Of a stretch of 15,194 nucleotides of DNA, positions 1 to 7,292 are shown piece by piece (the stretch's first letter is position 1; every line of letters begins with the position of its first letter). The translations under genes and the position numbers were made by a program. The stretch covers positions 1-15,194 of the forward strand of contig JAFGXZ010000071.1 in the NCBI GenBank assembly GCA_016936335.1, written 5' to 3'. A model generated the notes under the pieces. The model searched no databases, was not told where the DNA came from, and was given only the letters and a program-made list of their open reading frames with translations. This DNA comes from Fidelibacterota bacterium. GTDB taxonomy: Bacteria; Fidelibacterota; UBA2242.

Positions 1-547
1 GTTCAGCCCAGTGACCGGAGCTATATTTCATATCGGGTAAATAAATATCGACAATCCCGTCTAATAACTGTAGGATTTCCAGCCGGTCATATCCGTTGGT
101 ATTGTAAACCAAAGGAATGTTCAGTCCTTGTTCAACAGCGATTGCCAGAGATTCAACGAGGTGGGGTAAATGAGGTGTTGGCGTTACCCAGTTGATATTA
201 TGGCAACCGGCTTGCTGAAGATTGAGAAATTCCCGGGCAAGTCTTTCGATGGTAATAATTTTTCCCATTCGTTGGTGACTGATCTGATAATTCTGGCAGA
301 AAATGCAAGCAGCATTGCAGCCGGAGAGAAAGACAGTGCCGGATCCATGGACTCCTGAAATCGGCGGCTCCTCACCGTGATGGGGAAGGATGCTGGATAA
401 TTGAATAGTATCACCCAATTGACAATAACCGACCTGACTTTCCAGTCGATTAGCAAGACATTTCCGGGGACAAAGTTCGCAGGGATTCATCAGGGATTTC
501 AATTCCCGGCTGCGCTTGAATATTTCAATGGAGGAGATAGTCGGCAT
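1..547 (-). CDS. PflX-type radical SAM protein (pyruvate formate-lyase activating enzyme homologue), C-terminus cut by window edge
   Basis: I translated the minus strand from an ATG at 547-545; 182 codons are visible and the frame stays open to the left edge. Residues 77-84 read CNAACIFC, the CxxxCxxC motif that binds the radical SAM 4Fe-4S cluster. The segment before it (PPISGVHGSGTVFLSG) and the following QNYQIS are typical of the COG1313/PflX group of putative pyruvate formate-lyase activating-like proteins. An extra N-terminal cysteine set, C23-x2-C26-x3-C30 and C42, is also characteristic of that group. The last visible part, DIYLPDMKY, matches the region after the SAM-binding half in these proteins. 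The true substrate of this group is not established, so I do not assign PflA activity. It is divergent from the ankyrin gene, with a 225-base gap between them. Family assignment is firm; function and specificity are not. Confidence 0.88.
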   Translation of the reverse strand, partial: MPTISSIEIFKRSRELKSLMNPCELCPRKCLANRLESQVGYCQLGDTIQLSSILPHHGEEPPISGVHGSGTVFLSGCNAACIFCQNYQISHQRMGKIITIERLAREFLNLQQAGCHNINWVTPTPHLPHLVESLAIAVEQGLNIPLVYNTNGYDRLEILQLLDGIVDIYLPDMKYSSGHWAE

Positions 548-644
548 TATTTTGATCCCAATTAATCGATAACTGAAGCGAATTTAGAGATTCACCAGTG
601 TATTATCAATGTTCAATTCGGATTCCCTGATCGTTAATAAAATA

Positions 645-664
645 AAAAGTGAATTGCCACTTTT
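645..664. other. Small inverted repeat in the divergent intergenic region
   Basis: AAAAGTG (645-651) and CACTTTT (658-664) form a perfect 7-bp stem with a 6-base loop, midway between the radical SAM gene and the ankyrin gene. Read on the minus strand, the stem is followed by a T-rich run, so it resembles a weak terminator. It lies upstream of both genes, however, which makes that role odd. It could equally be an operator or chance in AT-rich DNA. I see no convincing sigma70 promoter in the 548-772 gap. Confidence 0.3.
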
Positions 665-772
665 CTGTTCTATTGACCGTTCATGGAATAAGTCTGTTGA
701 CTATCGGGAAATAACTTTAATCTTAAGTTGTATGGTAATAAATCCAGATAGTGTAAATAGGGGATATAGGAA

Positions 773-2608
773 ATGTTTAAGGCACTGAGATTAACTACAT
801 GGTTATTTGTATTAACTCTTACTATTCCGGTTTTGGCTGAGACGTCCCTTGAGGATTTTCATCAGTTCATTCGATCCGGTAATGTTGAAGATGTTGCTCG
901 TTTGTTGGATCAGCATCCGGGATGGCTAAATGCGAAAGACAGTAATAATCTGCCGCCATTATCCCAAGCGGTTATTGCGGGTCAGATTGAAGTGGTTTCC
1001 CTATTAATCGAAAAGGGGGCTGATATGGAAGCCGGCGATAACGAAGGCAGCACACCCTTACATAATGCCTGTGCATCCGGCAGATTTGAAATTGTCAGAT
1101 ATTTGCTTGCCAAAGGTGCACAAATAAACAGCCGCGATAATTTTGGAATGACAGCATTGTTGTTTGCGAGTTCCCGTGGGCGTACTGATATTGTTGATTA
1201 CCTGCTTCAAAAGGGTGCAGACATTTCTGCTAAAACCGATAATAATCGGGGAGTTATGTTATTATCGGGGCAATTGGAAATGTTAAAGTACTTTATGGAT
1301 AAGGGTTTTTCAATAAATGAAAAGGACCAGGATGGGAACAGTTTGTTGCATATGGCGCTGTTTCGCCGCAATCCTGTAATGATTCGCGGACTGATCGATG
1401 CGGGTATTGATGTCAATTCGGCAAACAATTTCGGGGCGACACCGCTGATGAATTCCGTGTTCAGAGGTGATCCGGCGCTGACCGAGATTTTATTAAAAGC
1501 CGGTGCAAATCCGGATGCCTGCGATACCAGGGGCCTATCGCCTTTAATGGAAAGTGTCCGCAGTGGCAAGCCCGCACTTCTGCAACTCATGTTGCAATAT
1601 AATGGTTCGGTTCAGGGCTTAGACAGCTTGACCGGGCTGAATTTATTGAATATGGCAGCGATTCGGGGTCAGAGCGATGCGGTGGGTATGATTATCGAGA
1701 AAAACCAGCTTAATGTCAATGCTGTCAATAGAAATGGAATGGCGGCTCTGGACTATGCCAATAAATATGGACATAAAAAGGTTAGTGAACTATTGATGAA
1801 AAATGGTGCTGCCAAACCGAAGATTAAATCTGAGTTTGGTTTCAGTATGGAGCTGAATAAAAAATTAAAGTCCGGGACGGCCTGGATATGGTATCTCGGC
1901 CATAGTGGCTGGGCTGTAAAAACCCAAAACCATCTGCTGATATTTGATTACTGGGAAACGGCAAGTAAACCGGATGAGATTTTTCTAAGATCTGGATACA
2001 TCATACCGGAGGAAATTAAGGATTTGAATGTATTGGTTTTTTCTTCTCATGAACATCAGGATCACTTTATTCCGGATATTTTTCAGTGGAGGGACCAGGT
2101 AAGAAATATCAATTATATTTTAGGGCACCGGCCGGAACAATTTTCCGGTTATGAATTTATGAGTCCGAGAGAACAGAAAAATATCAATGAAGTTGATATT
2201 AAAACAATTTATTCCAATGATACCGGGGTTGGGTTTCTCGTCACTGTTGATGGTTTGACGCTTTTTCATGCCGGGGATCATGCCAACCGAAACCGTGATC
2301 TGTCTGGTGATTACACACCGGAAATTGATTATATTTCTCAGCAGGCTTCAAAAATCGACATAGCATTTTTACCAAACAGTGGATGTAATTTTGGGGATAA
2401 TGTGGCGGTGCGGACAGGCAGTTTGTATGCGATTAAGAAATTGCATCCAAAGGCTGTATTCCCGATGCATAACGGCGAATACTTCAGTTCGACTTATCAG
2501 GAGTTTAAAGACGAAGCCCTCCAAAAGGGTGTCTCAACTCCGATAATTTGTGCTATGAACCGGGGCGACAAATTTTATTACAAAAAAGGGAAAATTCAGA
2601 TAAAGTAA
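773..2608 (+). CDS. Exported ankyrin-repeat / metallo-beta-lactamase-fold hydrolase fusion
   Basis: This 611-residue protein starts with a likely Sec signal peptide (residues 1-22: K3 and R6, a hydrophobic stretch, then VLA before ET), so it probably acts in the periplasm or outside the cell. Residues 25-348 hold about ten ankyrin repeats, recognisable by recurring GxTPLH-like turns and LLxKGA/DxN ends; the repeat at about 157-185 is shortened. Residues 355-611 form an MBL-fold domain of the UlaG-like type: HSGWAVKT at 377-384, the metal motif HEHQDH at 426-431, H499 and D502 in HAGDH, and H566 in FPMHN. All expected metal ligands are present, so the domain is probably catalytic. The substrate cannot be told from sequence. 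The ATG follows a GGGATATAGG ribosome site. It stands alone: divergent from the radical SAM gene and about 210 bases before pyrR, with no clear terminator after it. Domain calls are firm; cellular role is unknown. Confidence 0.9.
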   Translation: MFKALRLTTWLFVLTLTIPVLAETSLEDFHQFIRSGNVEDVARLLDQHPGWLNAKDSNNLPPLSQAVIAGQIEVVSLLIEKGADMEAGDNEGSTPLHNACASGRFEIVRYLLAKGAQINSRDNFGMTALLFASSRGRTDIVDYLLQKGADISAKTDNNRGVMLLSGQLEMLKYFMDKGFSINEKDQDGNSLLHMALFRRNPVMIRGLIDAGIDVNSANNFGATPLMNSVFRGDPALTEILLKAGANPDACDTRGLSPLMESVRSGKPALLQLMLQYNGSVQGLDSLTGLNLLNMAAIRGQSDAVGMIIEKNQLNVNAVNRNGMAALDYANKYGHKKVSELLMKNGAAKPKIKSEFGFSMELNKKLKSGTAWIWYLGHSGWAVKTQNHLLIFDYWETASKPDEIFLRSGYIIPEEIKDLNVLVFSSHEHQDHFIPDIFQWRDQVRNINYILGHRPEQFSGYEFMSPREQKNINEVDIKTIYSNDTGVGFLVTVDGLTLFHAGDHANRNRDLSGDYTPEIDYISQQASKIDIAFLPNSGCNFGDNVAVRTGSLYAIKKLHPKAVFPMHNGEYFSSTYQEFKDEALQKGVSTPIICAMNRGDKFYYKKGKIQIK

Positions 2609-2726
2609 TCAAATCGCTTGAACTGACTCCGACACATTACGCTATTTATTGATGAAGTAAATTCGATAAAGCACTGGACTTTTTCATTATCTTCCTCTAA
2701 ATTTTCGGCAACTTTAAACAGAGGAG

Positions 2727-2758
2727 CCTTTTAATCCTAACCCGTGAGTTGGAAAGGG
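2727..2758 (+). promoter_or_regulatory. PyrR-binding loop in the pyr operon leader RNA
   Basis: The leader folds as CCUUUU ... AAAGGG outside and UCC-U-AAC / GUU-GGA inside, capped by the hexaloop CCGUGA at 2742-2747. From memory of the family, PyrR-binding loops carry a terminal hexaloop of the form CNGNGA on a stem of this kind; CCGUGA fits exactly. It lies about 60 bases before pyrR and just upstream of an intrinsic terminator (2776-2804), the order expected for an anti-antiterminator. When PyrR with UMP/UTP binds, this stem would be held and the terminator would form. The competing antiterminator is not clear: GGCA at 2757-2760 could pair with UGCC at 2779-2782, which would open both structures, but that is only four pairs. 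Confidence 0.72.
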
Positions 2759-2775
2759 CATAAGAAAAAGAAGAT

Positions 2776-2804
2776 ATCTGCCACGCAAGCGGCGGATTTT
2801 TTTT
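2776..2804 (+). terminator. Intrinsic terminator in the pyr leader (attenuator)
   Basis: AUCUGCC (2776-2782) pairs with GGCGGAU (2791-2797), seven pairs including one G-U, with an 8-base loop, followed by eight consecutive T residues at 2797-2804. It lies only 15 bases before the pyrR start codon, so it is a leader attenuator and not the end of the preceding gene. A purine-rich tract (AAGAAAAAGAAG) precedes the stem. Confidence 0.75.
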
Positions 2805-2819
2805 ATTTGGGAGAAGACC

Positions 2820-3365
2820 ATGAATTTTAAAACACGTTCGCATCTGATGGATGAAACGGCGCTGAAACGCACGATCACCCGACTGGCACATGAAATTATT
2901 GAACGCTGTAAGGGAACTGAAAATATAGGCATCATCGGAATCCGCACCCGGGGTGAATTTCTGGCCAAACGGATCGCCAAAAAAATAGAGGAAGTCGAAG
3001 GTACTGCCATTCCGGTTGGTGTACTGGATACAGTCATGTATCGTGATGATTATCGGATCAAACAGTTACCTGCAATGGAGATCACGGAAATCCCCTTTGA
3101 TGTGGATGACAAGATTTTGATTTTAGTGGATGATGTGATTTATACCGGGCGGACCATTCGAGCGGCGATGGACGCTCTCATGGATTTTGGCAGACCTTCG
3201 GCGATCCAGCTGGCTGTATTGATTGACCGTGGCCATCGCGAATTACCGATCAAGGCTGATTATATTGGAAAAAGCGTTCCCACCGCAAAGAATGAAGAAG
3301 TTCGGGTGCATATGAAGGAAATCGATGATCGGGATGAAATACTGCTTGTGGAGGTACAGCAATGA
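2820..3365 (+). CDS. pyrR: PyrR: pyr operon RNA-binding attenuator / uracil phosphoribosyltransferase
   Basis: The 181-residue product matches the PyrR length. It belongs to the type I phosphoribosyltransferase fold: the PRPP-binding motif VDDVIYTGRT is at 103-112 and is the PyrR version of that loop. RTRGE (42-46), LAVLIDRGHRELPI (131-144) and the following DYIGKSVPT are also PyrR-like. Family members bind pyr leader RNA when UMP/UTP is high, causing termination, and can also convert uracil plus PRPP to UMP. The RNA target is visible directly upstream. The start is supported by GGGAGAAG at 2809-2816. The stop overlaps the pyrB start by four bases (ATGA), showing translational coupling in one operon. 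Confidence 0.97.
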   Translation: MNFKTRSHLMDETALKRTITRLAHEIIERCKGTENIGIIGIRTRGEFLAKRIAKKIEEVEGTAIPVGVLDTVMYRDDYRIKQLPAMEITEIPFDVDDKILILVDDVIYTGRTIRAAMDALMDFGRPSAIQLAVLIDRGHRELPIKADYIGKSVPTAKNEEVRVHMKEIDDRDEILLVEVQQ

Positions 3366-4282
3366 ACCTGAGAATTAAACACTTACTGGGACTGGAAAAC
3401 GTATCCCAGGAAGATATTAATACGATTCTGGACACTGCATTTTCTTTTCGGGAAGTGCTGGAACGTCCGATTAAAAAAGTGCCGACATTAAAGGGCGTCA
3501 CCGTAGTGAATCTATTCTTCGAAAACTCGACCAGGACCCGGATTTCGTTTGAGTTGGCAGAAAAGCGGCTTTCGGCAGACACCATTAATTTTTCAGCATC
3601 CAGTAGCAGTTTGGCCAAGGGTGAAAGTCTGCGGGATACAATCCAGAACCTGTTTGCAATGAAAATGGACGTGGTTGTCATGCGGCATCCAACGCCCGGT
3701 TCGGTGAAATTGTTGTCACAATTTGTTGATGCAGTCGTCATTAATGCCGGGGACGGTACTCATGAGCATCCGACCCAGGCCCTCTTGGATATGATGTCCA
3801 TGAAGGAGAAACTGGGATCGCTGGAAGGTGTCAATGTCGCGATTATCGGCGATATCCGACATAGCCGGGTTGCATTATCGAATATTTTTGGCTTAAAAAC
3901 TATGGGTGCCAACGTCCTGCTCTGTGGACCACCGACGTTTATGCCCTATGATGTTGAATCTCTTGGTGTTAAAGTGAGCTATAATCTGAGTGAAGCATTG
4001 CAATTTGCGGATGTCATAAATGTGCTGCGAATTCAGAAGGAGCGCCAGGGAAAAGGTTTAATACCTTCGATGCGGGAATACCGGAACGTCTATGGGATTA
4101 CACAACAAAGGCTTGGTAAATTGAAACGGCCGATTACGATTATGCATCCCGGGCCGATTAACCGGGGTGTGGAAATTGATACCGACGTCGCTGACAGCGA
4201 ACACTCCATTATTTTGCATCAGGTATTAAATGGAGTTGCCGTCAGAATGTCGATTCTCTTTTTATTGGCCGGAGGAAGATAG
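3362..4282 (+). CDS. pyrB: Aspartate carbamoyltransferase catalytic subunit
   Basis: PyrB joins carbamoyl phosphate and aspartate to give N-carbamoyl-aspartate, the committed step of UMP synthesis. The 306-residue length is normal for the catalytic chain. Visible motifs are STRTR at 56-60 (carbamoyl phosphate binding, in FFENSTRTRISFE), the SSLAKGES loop at 82-89, RHPTPGS at 108-114, HPTQALLD from 136 and HPGPINRG at 262-269 (aspartate side). No pyrI regulatory chain is present nearby, so control is likely at the RNA level through PyrR. It overlaps pyrR by four bases and is followed after 11 bases by pyrC. In some bacteria PyrB and PyrC form a complex; whether that happens here is inference. 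Confidence 0.98.
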   Translation: MNLRIKHLLGLENVSQEDINTILDTAFSFREVLERPIKKVPTLKGVTVVNLFFENSTRTRISFELAEKRLSADTINFSASSSSLAKGESLRDTIQNLFAMKMDVVVMRHPTPGSVKLLSQFVDAVVINAGDGTHEHPTQALLDMMSMKEKLGSLEGVNVAIIGDIRHSRVALSNIFGLKTMGANVLLCGPPTFMPYDVESLGVKVSYNLSEALQFADVINVLRIQKERQGKGLIPSMREYRNVYGITQQRLGKLKRPITIMHPGPINRGVEIDTDVADSEHSIILHQVLNGVAVRMSILFLLAGGR

Positions 4283-4293
4283 GGAGATAGAAA

Positions 4294-5586
4294 ATGCCAA
4301 AAAAAATCATTGATACATCAATTTTATTCAAAAATGCCCAGATCGTTGATCCGTTTAAAGATCAAATAATTACTGCGGATCTGTTAATCGAAAAGGGCAA
4401 AATAAAAAAGATCGAAAAGGATATTCCGGAAAAAGAGGCAAAGGAATCTGTAAACCTGAAAGGTTTTCATATCATTCCGGGTTTTATTGACCTGCATGTC
4501 CATTTTCGCGAACCGGGATATGAAAACAGCGAAACCATCGAAACCGGTTGTAGATCTGCGCTGGCTGGTGGTTTCACACAGGTTTGTTGTATGCCAAACA
4601 CTAATCCGGCTATTGATAACAGGGAGACCGTACGCTTTATATATGAAAAAGCCGAATCCGAATTGGTCAATGTTTTCCCCATTGCAACGATTACAAAAAA
4701 CCGAAGGGGCGAGGAATTGACCGAGATGGTCGAGTTGGCGGAAGCCGGGGCGGTTGCATTTTCCGATGATGGCTCGCCGGTATCTGACAATCAGCTTTTT
4801 CGAAATGCCCTGGAATATTCAAAAATAACGGGAAAACCGATTATCAATCATGCCGAAGACCCGGTTTTAAAGGCCGGCGGTATTATGAATGAAGGAACCG
4901 TTTCAACCCGGCTGGGCATCCCGGGAAATCCAGCGATTGCTGAAGAGATAATGATAGCCAGAGACCTGATCGTCACAGAGTTTGTCAACGGCCGGATCCA
5001 TATACCCCATGTTTCCACTGCGGGATCGGTAGAATTGATTCGACAGGCAAAAGCAAAGGGAATAGCGGTTACGGCTGAGGCCACACCACATCATTTTTCA
5101 TTGACTGATGAATATATGTCCAGTTTCAATGCCAATGGAAAAGTGGCGCCGCCATTGCGGACTGAGAAAGACCGCCTGGCGATTATCGAAGGATTAAAGG
5201 ATGGCACCATCGATGCCATTGCCACAGACCATGCTCCCCATGTCATTGATACAAAGGAAACGTCCCTGGATCTGGCTTCTTTTGGAATGATCGGGCTCGA
5301 AACGGCATTTAGTCTGGCCATGACTCATCTGGTTCACACAGAAAAACTGACGCTGATGGAACTCGTAAAATTACTGACCATCAAACCGGCAGCACTGATG
5401 AATTTACCATTACCGGAATTTAAAACCGGTGCGGATGCCAACATTACGATTGTAAATACGAACGAATGGTGGGTGTTCGGTCGACAAAATATCCATTCAA
5501 AATCCTTTAATACACCTTTCATTGGCAATGAGTTTACAGGTCGGGTAAAAGGGGTTTTTACAAAGGGTCATTATATCACCTTTTAG
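4294..5586 (+). CDS. pyrC: Dihydroorotase, class I
   Basis: PyrC cyclises carbamoyl-aspartate to dihydroorotate. The 430-residue length and motifs indicate the class I amidohydrolase type, not the shorter E. coli type. Metal ligands and catalytic residues are in place: DLHVHFR (D66, H68, H70, R72), the bridging aspartate D158 in FSDDG, H186 in NHAED, H239 in HIPHVS, and D312 in ATDHAPH. All key residues are present, so this should be an active enzyme and not the inactive PyrC-like partner found in some PyrB complexes. The ribosome site GGGAGATAG lies just before the ATG. The gene ends the pyrRBC group; only 91 bases separate it from rplM. Confidence 0.97.
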   Translation: MPKKIIDTSILFKNAQIVDPFKDQIITADLLIEKGKIKKIEKDIPEKEAKESVNLKGFHIIPGFIDLHVHFREPGYENSETIETGCRSALAGGFTQVCCMPNTNPAIDNRETVRFIYEKAESELVNVFPIATITKNRRGEELTEMVELAEAGAVAFSDDGSPVSDNQLFRNALEYSKITGKPIINHAEDPVLKAGGIMNEGTVSTRLGIPGNPAIAEEIMIARDLIVTEFVNGRIHIPHVSTAGSVELIRQAKAKGIAVTAEATPHHFSLTDEYMSSFNANGKVAPPLRTEKDRLAIIEGLKDGTIDAIATDHAPHVIDTKETSLDLASFGMIGLETAFSLAMTHLVHTEKLTLMELVKLLTIKPAALMNLPLPEFKTGADANITIVNTNEWWVFGRQNIHSKSFNTPFIGNEFTGRVKGVFTKGHYITF

Positions 5587-5608
5587 ACTTAAGTTTTATC
5601 GTCTAAAA
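5581..5608. other. Inverted repeat spanning the pyrC stop codon
   Basis: TTTTAGAC (5581-5588) and GTCTAAAA (5601-5608) make a perfect 8-bp stem around a 12-base loop, and the first arm contains the pyrC TAG. No T-run follows on the plus strand, so it is not a good intrinsic terminator. It might stabilise the pyr transcript end or be chance. The rest of the gap to rplM (5609-5677) shows no clear promoter; TATAAC at 5621-5626 resembles a -10 box but lacks a matching -35. Confidence 0.35.
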
Positions 5609-5677
5609 AAATCTTGATTATATAACTGCCGGATTGTAAGTTTACCCGCTGTTTTAACTGAAGGTATGAGAGAAGGA

Positions 5678-6115
5678 ATGTATAAGACATATTATCCGAA
5701 ACTTGATGAAATTAACCAGAAATGGTACGTTGTTGATGCCGAAGGTATGGTCTTGGGTCGTTTGGCCAGTCAGGTAGCATCAATTTTAAGGGGAAAAAAT
5801 AAACCCTATTATTCTCCTCACATGGACACCGGTGATTTTATTGTTGTCATTAATGCTGAAAAGGTTCGTCTGTCCGGTCGCAAAGCCGAAACGAAAAATT
5901 ATTTCACGCACTCCGGCTATATCGGAGGTGGTCGTTTCGAGAGTTACAAAGAGGCGATGAACAATCACCCCGAGGAGATTATCAGCAGGGCTGTTAAGGG
6001 AATGTTGCCACGTAACACACTTGGCCGGAAATTGTTTCATAAATTGAAAGTTTATGCCGGTCCCGAGCACCCACACCTGGCCCAACAACCTGAAAAAATT
6101 GAATTGGAAGGATAA
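5678..6115 (+). CDS. rplM: Large-subunit ribosomal protein L13
   Basis: This is a 145-residue L13 of the 50S subunit, where it binds 23S rRNA early in assembly. Hallmarks are KWYVVDAEGMVLGRLAS near the N-terminus, YSPHMDTGDFIVVINAEKV around 45-63, and AVKGMLPRNTLGR...LKVYAGPEHPHLAQQP near the C-terminus. I chose the ATG at 5678 because the family begins at about this point (MYKTYYPK...), and GAGAGAAGG precedes it. An in-frame ATG at 5666 would add MREG and cannot be excluded; neither has an ideally spaced ribosome site. It heads a translation gene cluster and is followed by rpsI after seven bases. Confidence 0.97.
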   Translation: MYKTYYPKLDEINQKWYVVDAEGMVLGRLASQVASILRGKNKPYYSPHMDTGDFIVVINAEKVRLSGRKAETKNYFTHSGYIGGGRFESYKEAMNNHPEEIISRAVKGMLPRNTLGRKLFHKLKVYAGPEHPHLAQQPEKIELEG

Positions 6116-6122
6116 TCTAGAT

Positions 6123-6515
6123 ATGCCAAAAATAGAATATATTGCTCTCGGTCGTCGGAAACGTGCCATTGCCCGTTTAAGAATGGCTAACGGTCAGGGA
6201 AACATTACCGTGAACAAGCGTGCTCTTGACGATTATTTTGGTCGGGATAATCTTAAACAGATCATTAAACAACCACTTGAATTATGTGATGCCATGGGGC
6301 AGTTTGATATTCAAGTGAATGTTAATGGTGGTGGACTGTCCGGGCAAGCCGGCGCAATCCGTTTGGCATTGGCGCGGGCGTTGGAAAAATTCAACCCGGA
6401 ATTAAGATCTAAATTGAAACCGGCTGGTTTTCTGACCAGAGACGCCCGGGTTGTGGAACGGAAAAAATACGGTCTGGCAGGCGCACGTCGGGCATACCAG
6501 TTCTCCAAACGTTAA
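6123..6515 (+). CDS. rpsI: Small-subunit ribosomal protein S9
   Basis: The product is 130 residues, the usual S9 length. It begins MPKIEYIALGRRKRAIARLR and has the GGGLSGQAGAIRLALARAL core at 69-87 and the basic tail ending YQFSKR, whose last arginine reaches the ribosomal P site in known structures. The start at 6123 is set by homology and by GGAAGGAT at 6105-6112; longer in-frame openings upstream would run into rplM and lack family similarity. L13 and S9 are adjacent in most bacteria, as here. Confidence 0.97.
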   Translation: MPKIEYIALGRRKRAIARLRMANGQGNITVNKRALDDYFGRDNLKQIIKQPLELCDAMGQFDIQVNVNGGGLSGQAGAIRLALARALEKFNPELRSKLKPAGFLTRDARVVERKKYGLAGARRAYQFSKR

Positions 6516-6534
6516 TAGAAGAAAGATAGATTTT

Positions 6535-7272
6535 ATGAGTAATGTAACATTCGAACAACTCTGGAAATCAGGCGCACATTTTGGACATTTGACCAGAAAA
6601 TGGAACCCCAAAATGAAGGGTTACATTTTTATGTCAAAAAATGGTATCCATATTATTGATCTGAAAAAAACAGTTGAATGTCTTGATGAAGCATCCCGTT
6701 TTATTCGTGAAACCGTTCGCAAGGGTGGTGATGTACTGTTTGTTGGTACAAAAAAACAGGCCAAAGATATTATCCAGAAAGAAGCGGACCGGGCTGGTAT
6801 GTACTATGTTGTTGAGCGCTGGCTGGGTGGAACACTCACCAACTTCTCAACAATTAAAAAGAGTATCCGGCACCTTCAGAAACTTGAAAAAGATAAATCT
6901 TCAGGTTATGATGAAAACCTGACCAAAAAAGAGAAACTCTCGCTCGAACGGGAACGTGTAAAACTGGCTGACCTGCATCGCGGTATCAAAGATATGAAGA
7001 GAATTCCCGATGTGCTGGTAGTTGTCGACATTCTGCATGATGACATTGCCGTCAAGGAAGCCAAACGTCTGGATATCCCGGTTATTGCAATTTTAGACAC
7101 GAACGCTGACCCGACGGAAGTTGATTTTCCAATTCCGGCAAATGATGATTCCATCCAGGCAATTCAATTGATTATATCTGAATTGGCCAGTGCTATTTTG
7201 GAAGCTAAAAGCTCCCGTTTGGTGGATGTTTCCCCTGCTACCATTGAAAGTAAAGAGGAACAGGATAATTAA
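6535..7272 (+). CDS. rpsB: Small-subunit ribosomal protein S2
   Basis: This 245-residue protein is close to the usual S2 length. It opens with MSNVTFEQLWKSGAHFGHLTRKWNPKMKGYIF, a typical S2 start, and carries the GGTLTNFSTIKKSIRHL signature and the PDVLVVVDILHDDIAVKEAKRLDIPVIAILDTNADP segment. S2 joins the 30S subunit late and depends on S1 contact. The start at 6535 is preceded by AGAAGAAAG and fits the family; an in-frame extension to 6451 lies within rpsI and has no similarity. It is followed by tsf after 20 bases, the near-universal rpsB-tsf pairing. Confidence 0.97.
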   Translation: MSNVTFEQLWKSGAHFGHLTRKWNPKMKGYIFMSKNGIHIIDLKKTVECLDEASRFIRETVRKGGDVLFVGTKKQAKDIIQKEADRAGMYYVVERWLGGTLTNFSTIKKSIRHLQKLEKDKSSGYDENLTKKEKLSLERERVKLADLHRGIKDMKRIPDVLVVVDILHDDIAVKEAKRLDIPVIAILDTNADPTEVDFPIPANDDSIQAIQLIISELASAILEAKSSRLVDVSPATIESKEEQDN

Positions 7273-7292
7273 TTTCGAAAGGAATCAATAGA

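Noticed and set aside
184..456. A 90-codon minus-strand open frame starting MLIDWKVRS, and a 62-codon plus-strand one at 170-358
   Set aside because: Both overlap the radical SAM gene in other frames; only the frame starting at 547 shows a recognisable family with conserved cysteine motifs.
1207..1590. A 127-codon minus-strand open frame inside the ankyrin gene
   Set aside because: It mirrors the repetitive ankyrin coding sequence; composition and lack of any recognisable motif mark it as a shadow frame.
2714..3037. Minus-strand open frames across the pyr leader and the start of pyrR
   Set aside because: No family resemblance and no ribosome site; they lie opposite a confident pyrR and its RNA leader.
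5581..5608. Terminator for the pyr operon at the end of pyrC
   Set aside because: The stem is AT-rich, has a 12-base loop and lacks a downstream T-run on the plus strand, so I list it only as an inverted repeat.
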